A stretch of 64,000 nucleotides of DNA from Serendipita indica DSM 11827 (lineage: Eukaryota > Basidiomycota > Agaricomycetes > Sebacinales > Serendipitaceae), in the NCBI GenBank assembly GCA_910890315.1, contig CAJVGD010000042.1, positions 2,334,955 to 2,398,954 of the forward strand, in the 5' to 3' direction. The notes below the pieces were generated by a model that was given only the letters and a program-made list of their open reading frames with translations, was not told where the DNA came from and did not search any database. Below, piece after piece: positions 21,769 through 32,962 of the stretch. Every line of letters begins with the position of its first letter. Within the stretch, counting starts at the first letter, position 1. Position numbers and translations under genes: made by a program.

Positions 21769-22931
21769 TCAGGGAAGGGGCATATGCGGTAATGGTCGAG
21801 GAGTTCTCGCAGGTGGTGTGCTGGTAATCTCCGAGTTCCCACTGGTTCTTGGAAGACTAGGACCAGACAAGACCTCACCATCTCCAGATGTCTCCTCTGT
21901 ATCATCAAGTGGCAGGGATTCGACGGTAGACGTGAAAGACTCGGGACGCTCTGCAGGCCGTTGATATCTCGATTCTTCCGTCAGCAACGAGTCAGCCACA
22001 GAAGTCATTGTCATTCGATAAGGATTCTGCAATTCTCTGACGTCGTCAAAGCTGGCAGTCCTGTATAGAGTTGGGCTATGAGGGGAAGGGTTGGCGAGCA
22101 AGGTCCCCCAACGGTCCTCACTCGTCTCCCGGAGAATGTCTTCCCACTCCTTTGGAAGATTCAGAAACCGACCAGTATCTCCGTCATATGTGACGTGGTG
22201 AATATGCCGCGCATTGAAAGCGCGACTAATTGACACCTTTTGCTTCCGAGAACCACTAAATACTGTATAGAGTGAGTGAAATGGCGGAAATAGACGCAAA
22301 TCACCCACATCGAATCAAGGTACTTTGTTTAATCTTTCCTGGCAAAGTTTCGACAAGAGTTTTGCCCGAATCCTGGCGGTGCGGCTCCAAACCAGGGCGA
22401 ATGGGTAGCTCTTGGTCCCATTCGGAGGAAGAGTGACTTCTCTTCCGGTAGTAGTTTCTCAAATCCGAGTCGAACGAATACCGCTGAGGGGAAACGTCAC
22501 CTTTAGACTTGTCGGGAACCAGCTCGGGGAATGGTTCTGCAAGCTATCCGAATCGATTTTAATGACTCCGGACAGCATAGTACTTGTAGGCACGTACCGT
22601 TAGCAGAGTTGTCTCTCTCGACGCAGAAAGGTGCCGTTGATGTGACGGGTCTAGCTGCGTGGGCTTGGATTGCAGCGACATCTACTGTCGGATTAGAAAA
22701 TATGTCACTGTTTCTGCATATTAAACGTACTACTTGGGGCGTCAAGCCAGCCATGGCGACATGCGACACCGCATCTGGGGCGCTTGACTTTCGAGGGCGC
22801 GAAGGGAAACCGTCGCGCGCGTTCTCATTCCCTCCTGGCTCTTCCACTCGTTTAAGTCCAACATAGGGCCCAACTACAACCAGCCCCGCGCGCTGTTCAG
22901 GATGCGACCGGGGATGCTGAGCGAAATCCAT
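21769..22931 (-). CDS. CRIB-motif protein 2 (3 exons)
   Basis: Exons 22931-22598, 22536-22309 and 22262-21769 sum to 1056 nt, 351 residues. The CRIB motif is well kept: ISRAFNARHIHHVTYD then TGRFLNLPKEW. Upstream are the block SFDSDLRNYYRKRSHSSS and a basic N-terminal exon. The C-terminal third repeats RPAERP-type and proline-rich segments and ends RTPRPLPHMPLP, a possible SH3-binding tail. The CRIB motif predicts binding to active Cdc42/Rac; no catalytic domain is visible. It is clearly paralogous to the gene at 23167-24321, with the same intron positions. The N-terminal exon of that paralogue has a hydrophobic segment that here is only partly retained. Confidence 0.75.
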
Positions 22932-23166
22932 TTTCGGTTCACGTGGCAGTCCGATTTAGAGGTACCGGATGACTATCGACTAGAAATAGTACAATGGTTG
23001 TGCCCACAGGTGTCCAGGATGGACGCGAGAAAGAGAGCCGTGACAGGGACTAGGTTCAAGATTGTTTGGCAACAGCGTACCGAAGCAACCTTGAATCCTC
23101 GAGTACAAAAACATCATAAGCATAGAATACAACAGGTCTGGATAGCATTCGATTGGCCGGAACATA

Positions 23167-24321
23167 TCAAGGAAGGGGGATCGGTGGCAATGGTCGAGGA
23201 GTTCGAATCTGTGGTGTGCTCGTAACCTCCGAGTCTCCGTTTACCTTTGATAGACTAGAGTCTAATGAGATTCGCTCGTCGCCAAAGGGTCGCCTCGAGT
23301 CGGGGAGAGGTAAGACTTCGACAGAGGACGCGAACGAGGTGGGGCGTTCCGCCGGTCTTTCATATCTTGAATCCTCAGTTGTTAATGAGTCGGTTATAGA
23401 GTTAAATCGCTGGGGATATTGCAGCTCTCTGATATCGTTGAGGCTTGCGGTGCGATCCAAAGTCGGACTTCGAGGGCAAGTGCCAGGAGACGACTACCTC
23501 TTATTTCTGGGAGGTGGCCTTCCCACTCTTTTGGCACGTCGAGAAAACGGTGTTCATGGTGGTCATACGTGACATGATGAATATGTTGTGCATTAAAGGC
23601 TCGGGTGATTCTCAGTCTTTGCTTCCGAGAACTGCTGAGCACTGAGAAGAATAAGTGATGCAATAGGCGCGAAATGTGGAACTCACATCGAGTCAGGGTG
23701 CTTTGCTTTTCGCTCGTAGGCAGGATATCGACGAGAGTCTCGCTTGAATCGTGGCGGCGCAGGTCAGGACGGGGGAGTACCTCCCATTCCTCGTCTGACG
23801 ATGGATGTTTCTTGTGACGATAATAGTTTCTCAAATCCGAGTCAAAGGACTCGTGCCGATCGAAAGGCTTATCTTGGGTAGAGAGTGGATTCGGGGATTC
23901 TTCAGCGAGCTGTTCAAGGTTCGGTGAGGTTGATGGATACAGTTATATCCATGAATACATACCGTGATCTGGGTCGCACGTCTAGATGGGGAATGGTGCC
24001 GTTGACTAGACGGGACTGGTTGTGCCTCCTTAGACGACTGGAGCGGGATCTACGCGTGAGGTCAGAATGCGTCCCTCGGTACGCTATCAGACCCACCACT
24101 TGTAGCATCATACCGGCTATGACAAAATACGCACCCGTCTTCCGGGTGTCAGATCTCAGAGAACGTATTGGCGAAGCATCGCGCGCAGCGGCGTTCGCTC
24201 TCGTTCTCCCTTCTCTCTGGGCATCTACGAAAGACCTAGCTCCGGCTTGATTTGCATGTCGCTCAAAGTACGACCGGGGAGGGAGAGGGAATTCGAGATT
24301 CGATTTACGGGGGAGCCCCAT
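23167..24321 (-). pseudogene. CRIB-motif protein 3, frameshifted
   Basis: Paralogue of the gene at 21769-22931. Exon 1 begins at 24321 and carries a hydrophobic stretch (GAYFVIAGMMLQVVGLIAY) that could span a membrane; exon 2 is about 23909-23687 (SFDSDLRNYYRHKKHPSS); exon 3 starts at 23641 and holds ITRAFNAQHIHHVTYD and FLDVPKEW. About 40 bases after KEW (near 23490) the frame breaks: the remainder, from SPTLDRTASLNDIRELQ to the proline-rich end RTPRPLPPIPLP, continues in another frame behind a TAG. The downstream part is still well conserved with copy 2, so the break is recent or an assembly error. The exon 1/exon 2 donor is uncertain (23959 or a few codons earlier). The TG before F in the CRIB motif is also lost (HHEHRF). 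Confidence 0.65.
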
Positions 24322-24904
24322 TTGAGGTATTACGGAGTTACCAAAGTAGACCTGTAGTGACTATGTGTATCTGAAGGTGCAAAAGACTGATTCAGCGGCG
24401 AGGCTTGAAGGGAGCGGGTCTTAAAGGGCGCAAGGGGCTGTGGGCGGGAATGTTGGTGCGCTGAGGCAGGTCATTAACCGGGTAGAACCAAAGGATTGAT
24501 CACCTGATTACAGCGCTCAGATGCTTGAGGCGCTCAGAGGCGGCCTATAGTGATCAATCAGCCAGGAAAAGGCTATGCAAAGTTAAACGGCCAGATGCTG
24601 GGTGATGACTACCTCGCGGGGTAGGATTCTATTCATATACTACTGAAATGACGTCTTCAAGGAGATCATACCTCAAGTGCGCTGCTGATTGACTCAATAC
24701 AAGCTAATCAAGAGAGGAGGTTACGAGTCCCCCGGGATAGGTATGGCCACTACGTCCTCACCCTTGTCTAATGCCTTGTTTATTGTGCTAAGCAATGGCA
24801 ACCGTACGCCTTTGGCCAGGCCCGTACATACCGCGATAAAGTCTACCAGCAAAGTGCATACTCGTGACAGTGGTCAAGTCAGAATACTTTGCGTTTTACT
24901 CTAG
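24322..24904. other. Intergenic stretch
   Basis: Upstream of CRIB gene 3. No open frame with domain or splice support. Confidence 0.5.
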
Positions 24905-25375
24905 GTCATATTATAGAAATGAAAACCTCCACTCTAGCGCTTTTCTCAGATGACTATACCGACGAGGCGCTCATCCCAGCCCTGGATGACTTGCCCATTA
25001 CCGAGAGTAAAATCTATTGGGCCCCATCGATAGAAGAGTGGAACTTTTTGCCATTACTAAACAACCAGCCAGTCTATGTAACCAGCGAGTGGCGTTGCGA
25101 GTGACATCCATTTGATTTGATTGGATCAGAATGCGAACTGTATCCTTGGAGAGCCCAGCCATCGTCGTCAAATTCGGTGATAAGCACCCGGCGAGTATCA
25201 TCGTATGCAGGGTAGTCAATTGTGGGTGGGCGGAGTTTTACAAATGCTGAAAAAATTAGCTTAATGAGTAGAACGGAGCCTGTTGGTGACGACGTACGTA
25301 CTGAACTTTGACCTTTGCCGACAGCAGAGGTGACGGGTCAGGATGCGCTCTCTCGCAGCTTCGAGATTTGACAGA
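24905..25375 (-). pseudogene. FKBP-type peptidyl-prolyl isomerase relic
   Basis: On the minus strand, pieces of an FKBP are legible: TSAVGKGQ (matching TSAAGDKIQ of the intact gene at 26563-27243), an intron-like stretch with sequence similarity to that gene's first intron, then LFSNGKKFHSSIDGAQ and GQVIQGWDE. In-frame stops follow (the equivalent of IGEKRKL reads I, stop, EKR, stop) and the C-terminal exon is missing. A decayed third member of the local FKBP cluster. Confidence 0.8.
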
Positions 25376-25591
25376 TGGAACGGATCCTGCAAAGAGAAAT
25401 AAAACTCTTAGCTATGAGCGGTTGTAACCTGTTGGTGTAATGACCAGGCAGATACACTCTCTAATTGATCAAGTTGACAGAAAGGAAGTAAAGATTGACG
25501 GTAGTAAGACTTGGGTACTACTAGTTAAAGAGCTAAGATGGAGTGTGAAACAGTTCGAGGTTTGCAGATCAAGCTTCGCTCATGATCTCCC

Positions 25592-25765
25592 CTAGCATGT
25601 CTTCAAAACCTTGCAAATTCCCTGGCTGACGTTCCACTCAGGGGTATCACGCTTTTGAATTGGAGCAGAGTTTCCGGAGAGGGGATCGGCACTGGGTACT
25701 GGATTGGCGACGACAGAGCCTGCGACGACAATGAGTGCGCCGACGAGGAACTTGACGAGTTGCAT
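25592..25765 (-). CDS. 57-residue secreted peptide precursor with a Lys-Arg site and C-terminal Cys pair
   Basis: A very short gene, easily missed by length cut-offs. Residues 1-20 form a signal peptide (MQLVKFLVGALIVVAGSVVA), then a short proline/serine pro-region, a Kex2-type Lys-Arg at 38-39, and an 18-residue C-terminal peptide DTPEWNVSQGICKVLKTC. Cysteines occur only at 51 and 57, and the second is the final residue. The start is the ATG a few bases after a likely 5'-UTR intron (about 25830-25773, ending CTAG), the same layout as the peptide gene at 2902-3198. It lies between an FKBP relic and an intact FKBP gene. No named family recognised; a secreted, Kex2-matured, disulphide-closed peptide is inference from the architecture. 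Confidence 0.68.
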   Translation of the reverse strand: MQLVKFLVGALIVVAGSVVANPVPSADPLSGNSAPIQKRDTPEWNVSQGICKVLKTC

Positions 25766-25829
25766 TGTTTCTAGATACTACTTGAGCGAACCATTTTTTT
25801 GAGAAATGTGAAAGCGTACGTTACTTGTA

Positions 25830-26562
25830 GAGGTGCAAAGAGTGGGGATAAGAGTGCGAGTTGGAGGTACGAGTCCTTGATTGTCCGGCTTCCCGTCCTC
25901 TGAGGTTTTATAGAGCGCGGTGGCCTGGTTGTCCGCTGGTCCCGGCCATAGATGACCATGTTCTCCATTCGACTGTGAGACGGAGTACTGCCTGGTTCAA
26001 CCCAATGGTTCAATCCGAGCATTCTTCTTTCAGGCTCAATGGACTAAGCGACTGCGAGAACGGGCCAAAGGCACGCGCCAGTTCATTTAGACGGGCAAAC
26101 GATGCCGATCAACTGATTTTCTGAAGCCCAGGGTCACCTCCTCTATGAATTACCTAGGGAGATAGCTGTGAATAGCATAGCCCGACGCTCAAAGGAACAT
26201 GGGAATAAGCAGGACACCTAGGAAAAAATGTTCCGAAACGTCGGGCCCTCTACCTGTGCAAAATTTGCTCTTTCCAGGAAATGGGTCGAGATTCTCATAC
26301 CAGGCTGCGGGCTTGGGCTCATCCCGACAACGAACCAAGACGTTTGGGAATTGGCTGTTCTCAGCTTACTTCAAGCCCTCAGAACTACAAAGGGAGGGGA
26401 TAAGACTCGCATTCATCTCTCTCAGGAATAGACGATCAAAAGAGTCTTTTATACCTTGGGGATGCTACTTTGGACAGCAAATCTACCAAAAGTACAAACC
26501 TGCGGAAACAAGTGAGACTAGTTTGAATTCTATGATCACACGTACCGTGGAAAAGAGCACAT
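25830..26562. other. Intergenic stretch
   Basis: Upstream of the small peptide gene and downstream of the FKBP gene. The longest plus-strand frame (from 26199) has no domain, biased composition or splice support; I see no gene. Confidence 0.5.
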
Positions 26563-27243
26563 CTAGGCCTTTTGAATGTCGACCATCTCGACGTCAAAGA
26601 CGAGGCACGAGTTTGGGGGGATGAGGTTGGTGAAGCCACGATCTCCTATTGAACATCAGTAACAGTTCAAAGAGAAGATATAGGACGCACCGTAGGCTTT
26701 ATGGGCAGGAATAGTCAGCTTGCGCTTTTCTCCAATGACCATCCCAACGAGACCCTCATCCCAACCCTTGATGACTTGTCCGACACCGAGCGTAATTGCC
26801 AATGGCTTTCCTCGATCAACAGACGAGTCGAATTTGCTTCCGTTACTGAACAATTTGCCGGTCTGTATATATATATGATTATATAATCAGGAGTCGAGTG
26901 GCGTCCCGAGTGGCATCCAGCACATCGATTATGATTCGATTGGATTAGAGTACGAGTCGGATCCGCGGAGATCCCAATTATCGTCGTCGGATTCCGCGAT
27001 AGACACCCGGCGAGTGGGCAGGGTCGTCGATTGTGGCGCGAGTGGGGGTTATACGAATCATGATAACAAGGCCATACGATGGATAGGTTAGCATATGCGT
27101 CGAGGAGTACACCAATGGGGCTTGTTTGGATGGCGACGACGTACATAGTGAACCTGGATCTTGTCGCCAGCAGCCGAGGTGACGCCCGACGACGCTGGTT
27201 TGGAGACGACTTCGATAACAAGATCGGCTGGAGGTGAGCTCAT
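26563..27243 (-). CDS. FKBP-type peptidyl-prolyl cis-trans isomerase without signal peptide (3 exons)
   Basis: Catalyses cis-trans isomerisation of X-Pro bonds. Exons 27243-27145, 26862-26691 and 26645-26563 sum to 354 nt, 117 residues, the size of a single FKBP domain. Conserved residues seen: [43 protein letters not shown], and IPP...[11 protein letters not shown]. The pattern GEKRKL and IKGWDEGL is closer to FKBP2/FKBP13 than to FKBP12, yet there is no signal peptide, so it is probably cytosolic. The first intron is unusually long for this window (about 280 nt). A signal-bearing paralogue lies 160 bp upstream on the same strand. Confidence 0.88.
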
Positions 27244-27405
27244 GATTAAAGTGTGTGGTGGTCGGGTCCAGATGCAATCTGGTTTTATAGCCACAAGCGC
27301 ATATCCAAATAAAAATCTTGTTATGTATTTCGTTAATCGATACGGCGATTATCCTATCGAGGAGATTCCATCCTCTGTCCATCAGCATCCAGTCGCGATC
27401 CCATC

Positions 27406-28141
27406 TCAGAGATCAGGATGCGCGGGCTGAATCTCCATCATTTCGACCGTAAAGACCAACGTGGCGCCCGCAGGGATGACGGGTGGGAACCCGCGATCAC
27501 CTATCGTTGGATGATGAGCGCGTGCTGTTTAATATAGATTTAGATCAACGTACCGTATCCGAGATGGGGAGGGATGATGAGCTTGCGCTTTTCTCCGACG
27601 ACCATGCCCTTGACACCCAAATCCCAACCCTTGATGACCTGGTGGCGGCTGAGAGAAAAGCCGAATGGTTGTGCGCGCTCGACGGACGAATCGAATTGGG
27701 TTCCGTCCCAGAGAGTTCCGACCTGTTTTGAGACGGGGAAAAGAGTTGTCAGTGGCTGACCAAGTAGGATAGCTGACACGTACATAGTGGACATAGACCC
27801 TGTCATAATCTTCCGCGGCTCTTCCGGCGTTGTCAGGTTTGAACAGCGTTTCGACGACGAGCTCAGAGGGAGGATAGACCTTTTTGGTAGGCGAAGGAGT
27901 TGCAGCGGTCGTTGGTGGGAGTTCTACGGGCGTCTGTGCTGCTTGTTCACCAGCTGTTGGACGGTCAGGTTTACCTAGTCTGAATGCTACGTGGCAAGCG
28001 TTACTCACCAACACTAACGGCTGTCTGATGCTCTGCTTCATTGTCATGATGTGCAACCGCTGATGGTGCAAAGGACAGAGTAAAGACGAGGAATGCTGCG
28101 AGGACGAGCAGCGTCTTGTAGAAACTTGGGCTGCGTGACAT
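27406..28141 (-). CDS. FKBP-type peptidyl-prolyl isomerase with signal peptide (4 exons)
   Basis: Exons 28141-28009, 27974-27784, 27722-27554 and 27500-27406 sum to 588 nt, 195 residues. An N-terminal signal peptide (hydrophobic core [14 protein letters not shown]) is followed by a ~55-residue Thr/Pro-rich linker and one FKBP domain: [64 protein letters not shown]. This is the FKBP2/FKBP13 type of secretory-pathway prolyl isomerase. The protein ends PAHPDL; the last four residues HPDL are only loosely like the ER-retrieval tetrapeptide HDEL, so residence in the ER versus secretion is open. Introns 2 and 3 share positions with the neighbouring FKBP gene. Confidence 0.9.
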
Positions 28142-28775
28142 TGTCAAAGTAGACAATAGACAAATTAGAGACTAGAAGATGGAATTTGAGGTGGAATCGA
28201 CGACGAGAGACGAGTGGCCAACGTGTCGCGTGGCAGTCGAAATTGTCAAAGGGACCAAGCTGTGAGCGGGCTTTGCTTTGTCTCCATCCACGACCAAACC
28301 TTAACGGCCGTCGCTGCAAAACCTCGTCAAAAAATGGTCAGTATTATTCTATTATTCGTATAATAGAATAATAGTACTCATATTCATCTCTTTTGCGCTC
28401 TCCGCCACGCCCTCATCCAGCCGTCTCAAAAGTCTTTTCGCACCAAACGCATCCTGGCAAAGGCTGGAAAGCAGAATCGGTGTGTTTATCTACATTACCA
28501 ATTAGAAGGTGGCCTGATCACGTTGCAGTCCCGTACCCCAGTGGTTCCGACTAAAGACGGGCACAAAGATCCAGTACAACGCAAAGAGGAGGCATTGGAG
28601 ACGCACCAAGCTCAACATCTAGACACGACGCGTGTTGGAATTGCTCTTCTTGCGATATATTCTCTGTAGCCACTACAACGGGCCATCGTATGCGCATGCG
28701 TAGCTCAGATATGAATATGTTACTCGCCATCTAAGAACTTGTATTGAGCTCGTTTACAAAACAAAACAAAACTTC
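28142..28775. other. Intergenic stretch with an A/T-rich block
   Basis: Promoter side of the signal-bearing FKBP gene, with a short palindromic A/T run (tattattctattattcgtataatagaataatag) around 28341-28375 that could form a hairpin. No gene seen. Confidence 0.5.
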
Positions 28776-28847
28776 CGAGAGTGATGGGACTCGAACCCAC
28801 AACCCCCCGCTCCGGAAACGGATGCCCTGCCATTGGGCCACACTCTC
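28776..28847 (-). tRNA. tRNA-Arg (anticodon CCG)
   Basis: 72-nt cloverleaf: acceptor stem GAGAGTG/CACTCTC, D-arm GCCC...GGGC, anticodon loop TTCCGGA giving CCG, T-arm GTGGG-TTCGAGT-CCCAT, discriminator G. The anticodon stem contains two G-U wobble pairs. No intron. Confidence 0.93.
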
Positions 28848-29223
28848 GTCAACTCGTTCAATAACCGGATTACTTATACATCATATGTACACTAGACTTT
28901 GACATTAATAGCACAACGCCAGTGGTAACAGCTTGGCCCCGACCGTGTCAACGAGTGGTACAGAAACTCACTAGAAATCTACTTCTACATCGTCTATACT
29001 TGAAAAGGACCATTCCTGCTGGCCGATCAACGCAAAGCAGACTCTTGCCCTCTCGCAAATCAACCCGTAGATCAACATAACGCGACGTATACGTCTTCTT
29101 TGGGTGTTCAGTGTCAATCTGGCGTCATACAAACTCTAATAATCTCGCTACACGCGGTGTGATCAGGCAAGTCTAGGTAGTTTCGACAGTACTCGGGCTC
29201 ATCTCCTCCTTTTCTCAAACTAG
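28848..29223. other. Intergenic stretch
   Basis: Upstream region of the recyclin gene. No open frame of note. Confidence 0.5.
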
Positions 29224-32200
29224 ATGGACAAATGGACTACACTTGAACCCGTAAAACTTCACTCACGCACTGGGTCCGTCGCGAGCAAAACCACCACATC
29301 CAAACCCGTCCTCTCCGGCGCATCTCATGCCTATCAGAATCGTGCTCAGTACATTGGACGTCTACCGTCTGAACTTCACCTAGCTGTCCTTCACTTTGTC
29401 GCCATTCCCGACTTTCCCTCGTATGCGCGATGTAGCCGTTCGCTCGCGGCCCTTGCGTGCGACGAACGCGTTTGGAGACGTCGTTGGGCAATATTAGCAG
29501 GGACAGGTCCAGATAACGAGTCGAAAAGCAAAGCAGAGGCGAAAATCGATACGGTTCTCGACGAACTTCGTAAACGCGGTACTCCTAGCGCGTCTAGAGG
29601 ACCGAGGGATCGAACGTCGACAGGGAGCATGGATCTCGGAGCACTCAACTCGCCAAATTCAGCTGGCCGCGGCCCCAATGGCGTCCCAGTTTACCATACA
29701 CCCAACGCCCCCGCGATACAAGAAGACGACTTTGGAGACTTTGCGACTGCAAATATTGGAGACGACGAATTTGACGACTTTGTCGGTGCCGCACCACCCC
29801 CGATGAAACCCAAAGGCCCCGGCCAGTTGTTCTCCCCAACGTTTCCGTCTTACTCTTTTACACAGGCGACAACACGGACCTTTGTATTCGGTCCCAACTC
29901 TGCTTCGCGTTCCCAGTTTGCCAAGGCGTACTCGCTCCTCCGTCCACTGTTACGCCACGTCCATCCTTCTACGCCTCCACACACCCTTCTCTCTTTCCTC
30001 CTCCCGACACCACCCCTGCCGCCACAAGCGACTCCAGGCACGGAAAAGATCAAAGAGCCGACTCTCCAACTCCAGGCCCAGCTACTCTCCATCCTGACGC
30101 GCCTTTTGTCCCCAACCTTTCGTCCAACAAGCGACTGGCAAGTTCGAGCGCATGCATTGCGGAGCTGTATCGATGTCTTTGAAGCCAGTCTTCTCAAGCT
30201 TTTCGAAGATGCGGATACAAAAAGGGACCAGCGCGCGATGCGCGAAGCCGCTTGGGCTGCTTGGGAGATTCACACTGCGTGGGGAGTCCCGCCTCGAAAG
30301 GAGATTGTAGGGCATGCTCTCGATGTCGGTAGTGGATTATCCGGGAAAAGTCGATTGGGCGTTGGTCAGCGGTCGTCCAAAGAGTGGGAAGTGGGCAAAG
30401 TCTGGATAGAGCGTCGGGAGGAATTCTACGCGCAGGAGAGCTGGGACCCGGCGGAAAACTTTACGTACGTCTGTCTCGGATCGCGCTGGCTGTCTGACCG
30501 GTAATCAGGCACTCGCTGTCGCTGTCCTTTGATGCGATGGATACGTTTATCAACTACATCCTCGGTTCAATCAAGAACGCGGCTTCGACGTCGAATGCAG
30601 TCTTTCCTCCTCCGACATGCGTCCTACTCCTTTTCTCTGAGCGATTGGGTAGCGAAATCATCGCAGAGTATATCAACGGATTGCTCTCAAGGGCGCAAGA
30701 GGTCGATGCCGAAAAACTCAACAAGAAGCAGATCCGTCGCGAGTCTGAAGATTCCTCGACCAAGCCAGAGGAACCCGAGGAAAAGGAAGTCGAGCGCTTT
30801 TTACAAGCCACCGCGGCAAGCTTTGTTGTTTGTTGGAAGATTGTAGATGTTCTCGTCGAAGAAAGCATGGAGACTGTGCTGCGCACAGAAGCGGAATCGA
30901 TCATGTAAGTTTTTCATACTTTCCCCTTCAATGAATTTCCAACGCTTTTTTTTTTTTTAGTTTCCGCATCTTTGATCCACACATGGACGAGTACCTAGAC
31001 GAAGAAGTAGAATCAGTCAAGCGCTCTTTCGATTCGATTTGTCGAGAATGGGATCGCAAGGTAAACAACTGCATGACCAGTGTAATGACCGATGGCTGAC
31101 TCGCACTAGATGAGTGACATTAGTGGTCACTTTGTGGGATCTCCCACCAGAACCCGGTTCTTGACGTCTCAGAACCCTCAACTCGTCAAGAGAAATGTCG
31201 TCGCCGGATTCACAGACGTCCTTATGCTACCCGTGACGATCATTCCTCGCGCAGTGGGCGCCGTCGGAACGGTGGCGATTGGTGCTGGAAGCTTGGCCGT
31301 TGGTGCAGCAAAGACGACTGGTCGACTCGCGCTTGGAGCCGCTGCTACGACGGGCACGTTGGCTGCAGGGGCTGCGAGGACTGGTCTCTCTGGCATTTCA
31401 ATGCTAAACCCATCAAAGTGGGGCGCCGAATCCAACAACGCCGCCGTTGTCGAGGGGTATGTAACCCCACTCAACGGCGATAGTGAAAGTAGCTATATGA
31501 ACGCAAAGGGAGGTTATCAGACAACCGCCTGGATAGAGGAGCAAGATAATGACTGGGCGGACGAAGGCAAGCGTAGCGCGGCGCCAGCCGAGACCGATTT
31601 TCGGTTATCTATCGACTCAAAGGCATCTTCAGCGTCCAAGGACAACCAGCCGACTTCTACAGCAGCAGCGCTACCACCGCTCGACCTGTTCCTCTCCCTT
31701 GACGTTGCTCTCGAGTTGATTCATGCAGCGCGCGACTCGATGAAGCGACTAGAGAGCTTCTTCCCTCCACCAGCAAATCCGCGTGGACATGCCCCTCCAC
31801 CTACCACTGACGAAACGAACCACGTCTCTCGGAGCGTGACAGGATTCCCCGGCCCATCTGGCAGAAAACTGCGTGAAACATTAGAGGAAATCTTTATACT
31901 ACTTCTCATCACTCTGCGAGAGCGCCATCTCGACCCTGGGTTTGAACGAGCAATTGTTCAGATGCAGCACTACAAACCTTCGGCACCTGGCTCTACCGAC
32001 CCCGAGACGGGGCTACGCACGACCTCGGCTGTTGCACCCTTACTGGGGTTCTTCGAACTCGTCCATATCGGGGACACTATCGGTAGCATGATACAAGTCT
32101 ATTTCGATCGCGAAATGGCCAGCTACATTGACACTACCGACTTTCTCAGCGGCATCATGAGAGAAAAGAAGCGGTTCGAAAACGCGCTCGACGAAGAGGT

Positions 32201-32875
32201 TGCAAAGGGTCTCAACACTGGAACAGAAGTACTCATGAACCAGGTCGAGCACATTCTCATTACGCGCACTACCGGCCGAGAGTATTGCCCTCCAGACGGT
32301 ACCGTCCTGGCCGAACTTGGGCCGACATGGGCGTGCAAGGAAGTCATAGAATGTCTAGAGATGCATTGCCGTGTTATGCGTGGAAGCACAAGTCGCGAAG
32401 TGCTCGAGGTGTTTTACACTGAAGTCGGGATGCGGCTCAACGCGTGAGTGTAATCTCATACTGTATACAGTTCTCACCGCCTTTCATAGTTTGGTACAAA
32501 AGCACATCAAACGTCAAATTATCTCCCTCGACGGTGGAGTTCAGGTCATCGCAGACTTGAACGCGTATTATAGTTTTGTCGCGTCTCTCAAGATTCCAGA
32601 CATCCTTACAGAGTTCGCGAGCCTCAAAATGTTGGGGCACGTGTATGTCGTCGCAGACGCGAAGGATCTTGCAACGATTGTCCGCGACGTTGCGCGCTAT
32701 GGAGGCGCGTTTCGTCCAGAGGTGAGCACTTTCCACCGTCGAACCCTCGGAGATCTGACAATGGTAGGATGTCTACGAGTTCGTTCAACGTCGCCGTGAC
32801 TGGAAGAGTATCGAAAAGGAGGTCGACCGGACCATGTATAACCTCAGTTTCAAGGAGGACTGTATAATCGCTTGA
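29224..32875 (+). CDS. Recyclin-1/Pof6-type F-box protein with Sec10-like C-terminus (6 exons)
   Basis: Homologue of yeast Rcy1 and fission yeast Pof6, F-box proteins that act with Skp1 in endosome-to-Golgi membrane recycling and exocytosis. Exons 29224-30464, 30509-30904, 30961-31060, 31110-32443, 32490-32721 and 32768-32875 sum to 3411 nt, 1136 residues. F-box near residues 40-90 (IGRLPSELHLAVLHFVAIPD ... WRRRWAIL), two acidic DDFGDF/DDEFDDF motifs near residues 180-200, then the long helical exocyst Sec10-like region (FRIFDPHMDEYLDEEVESVK; LVHIGDTIGSMIQVYFDRE; LNAYYSFVASLKI) to the end. It is longer than the yeast protein because of an Ala/Gly-rich insertion (about residues 625-670) and polar linkers. 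All splice sites are GT-AG, including a poly-T tract before the third exon. It is convergent with the large oxidoreductase gene that follows, 87 bp apart. Confidence 0.92.
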
Positions 32876-32962
32876 TTATTAACTAACTATTCATCATCTC
32901 GTGACTGCTCTGAGGACAAAGTACCACAAGTCCGCCAAATTGCGTCTATCCCAAAGTACTTT

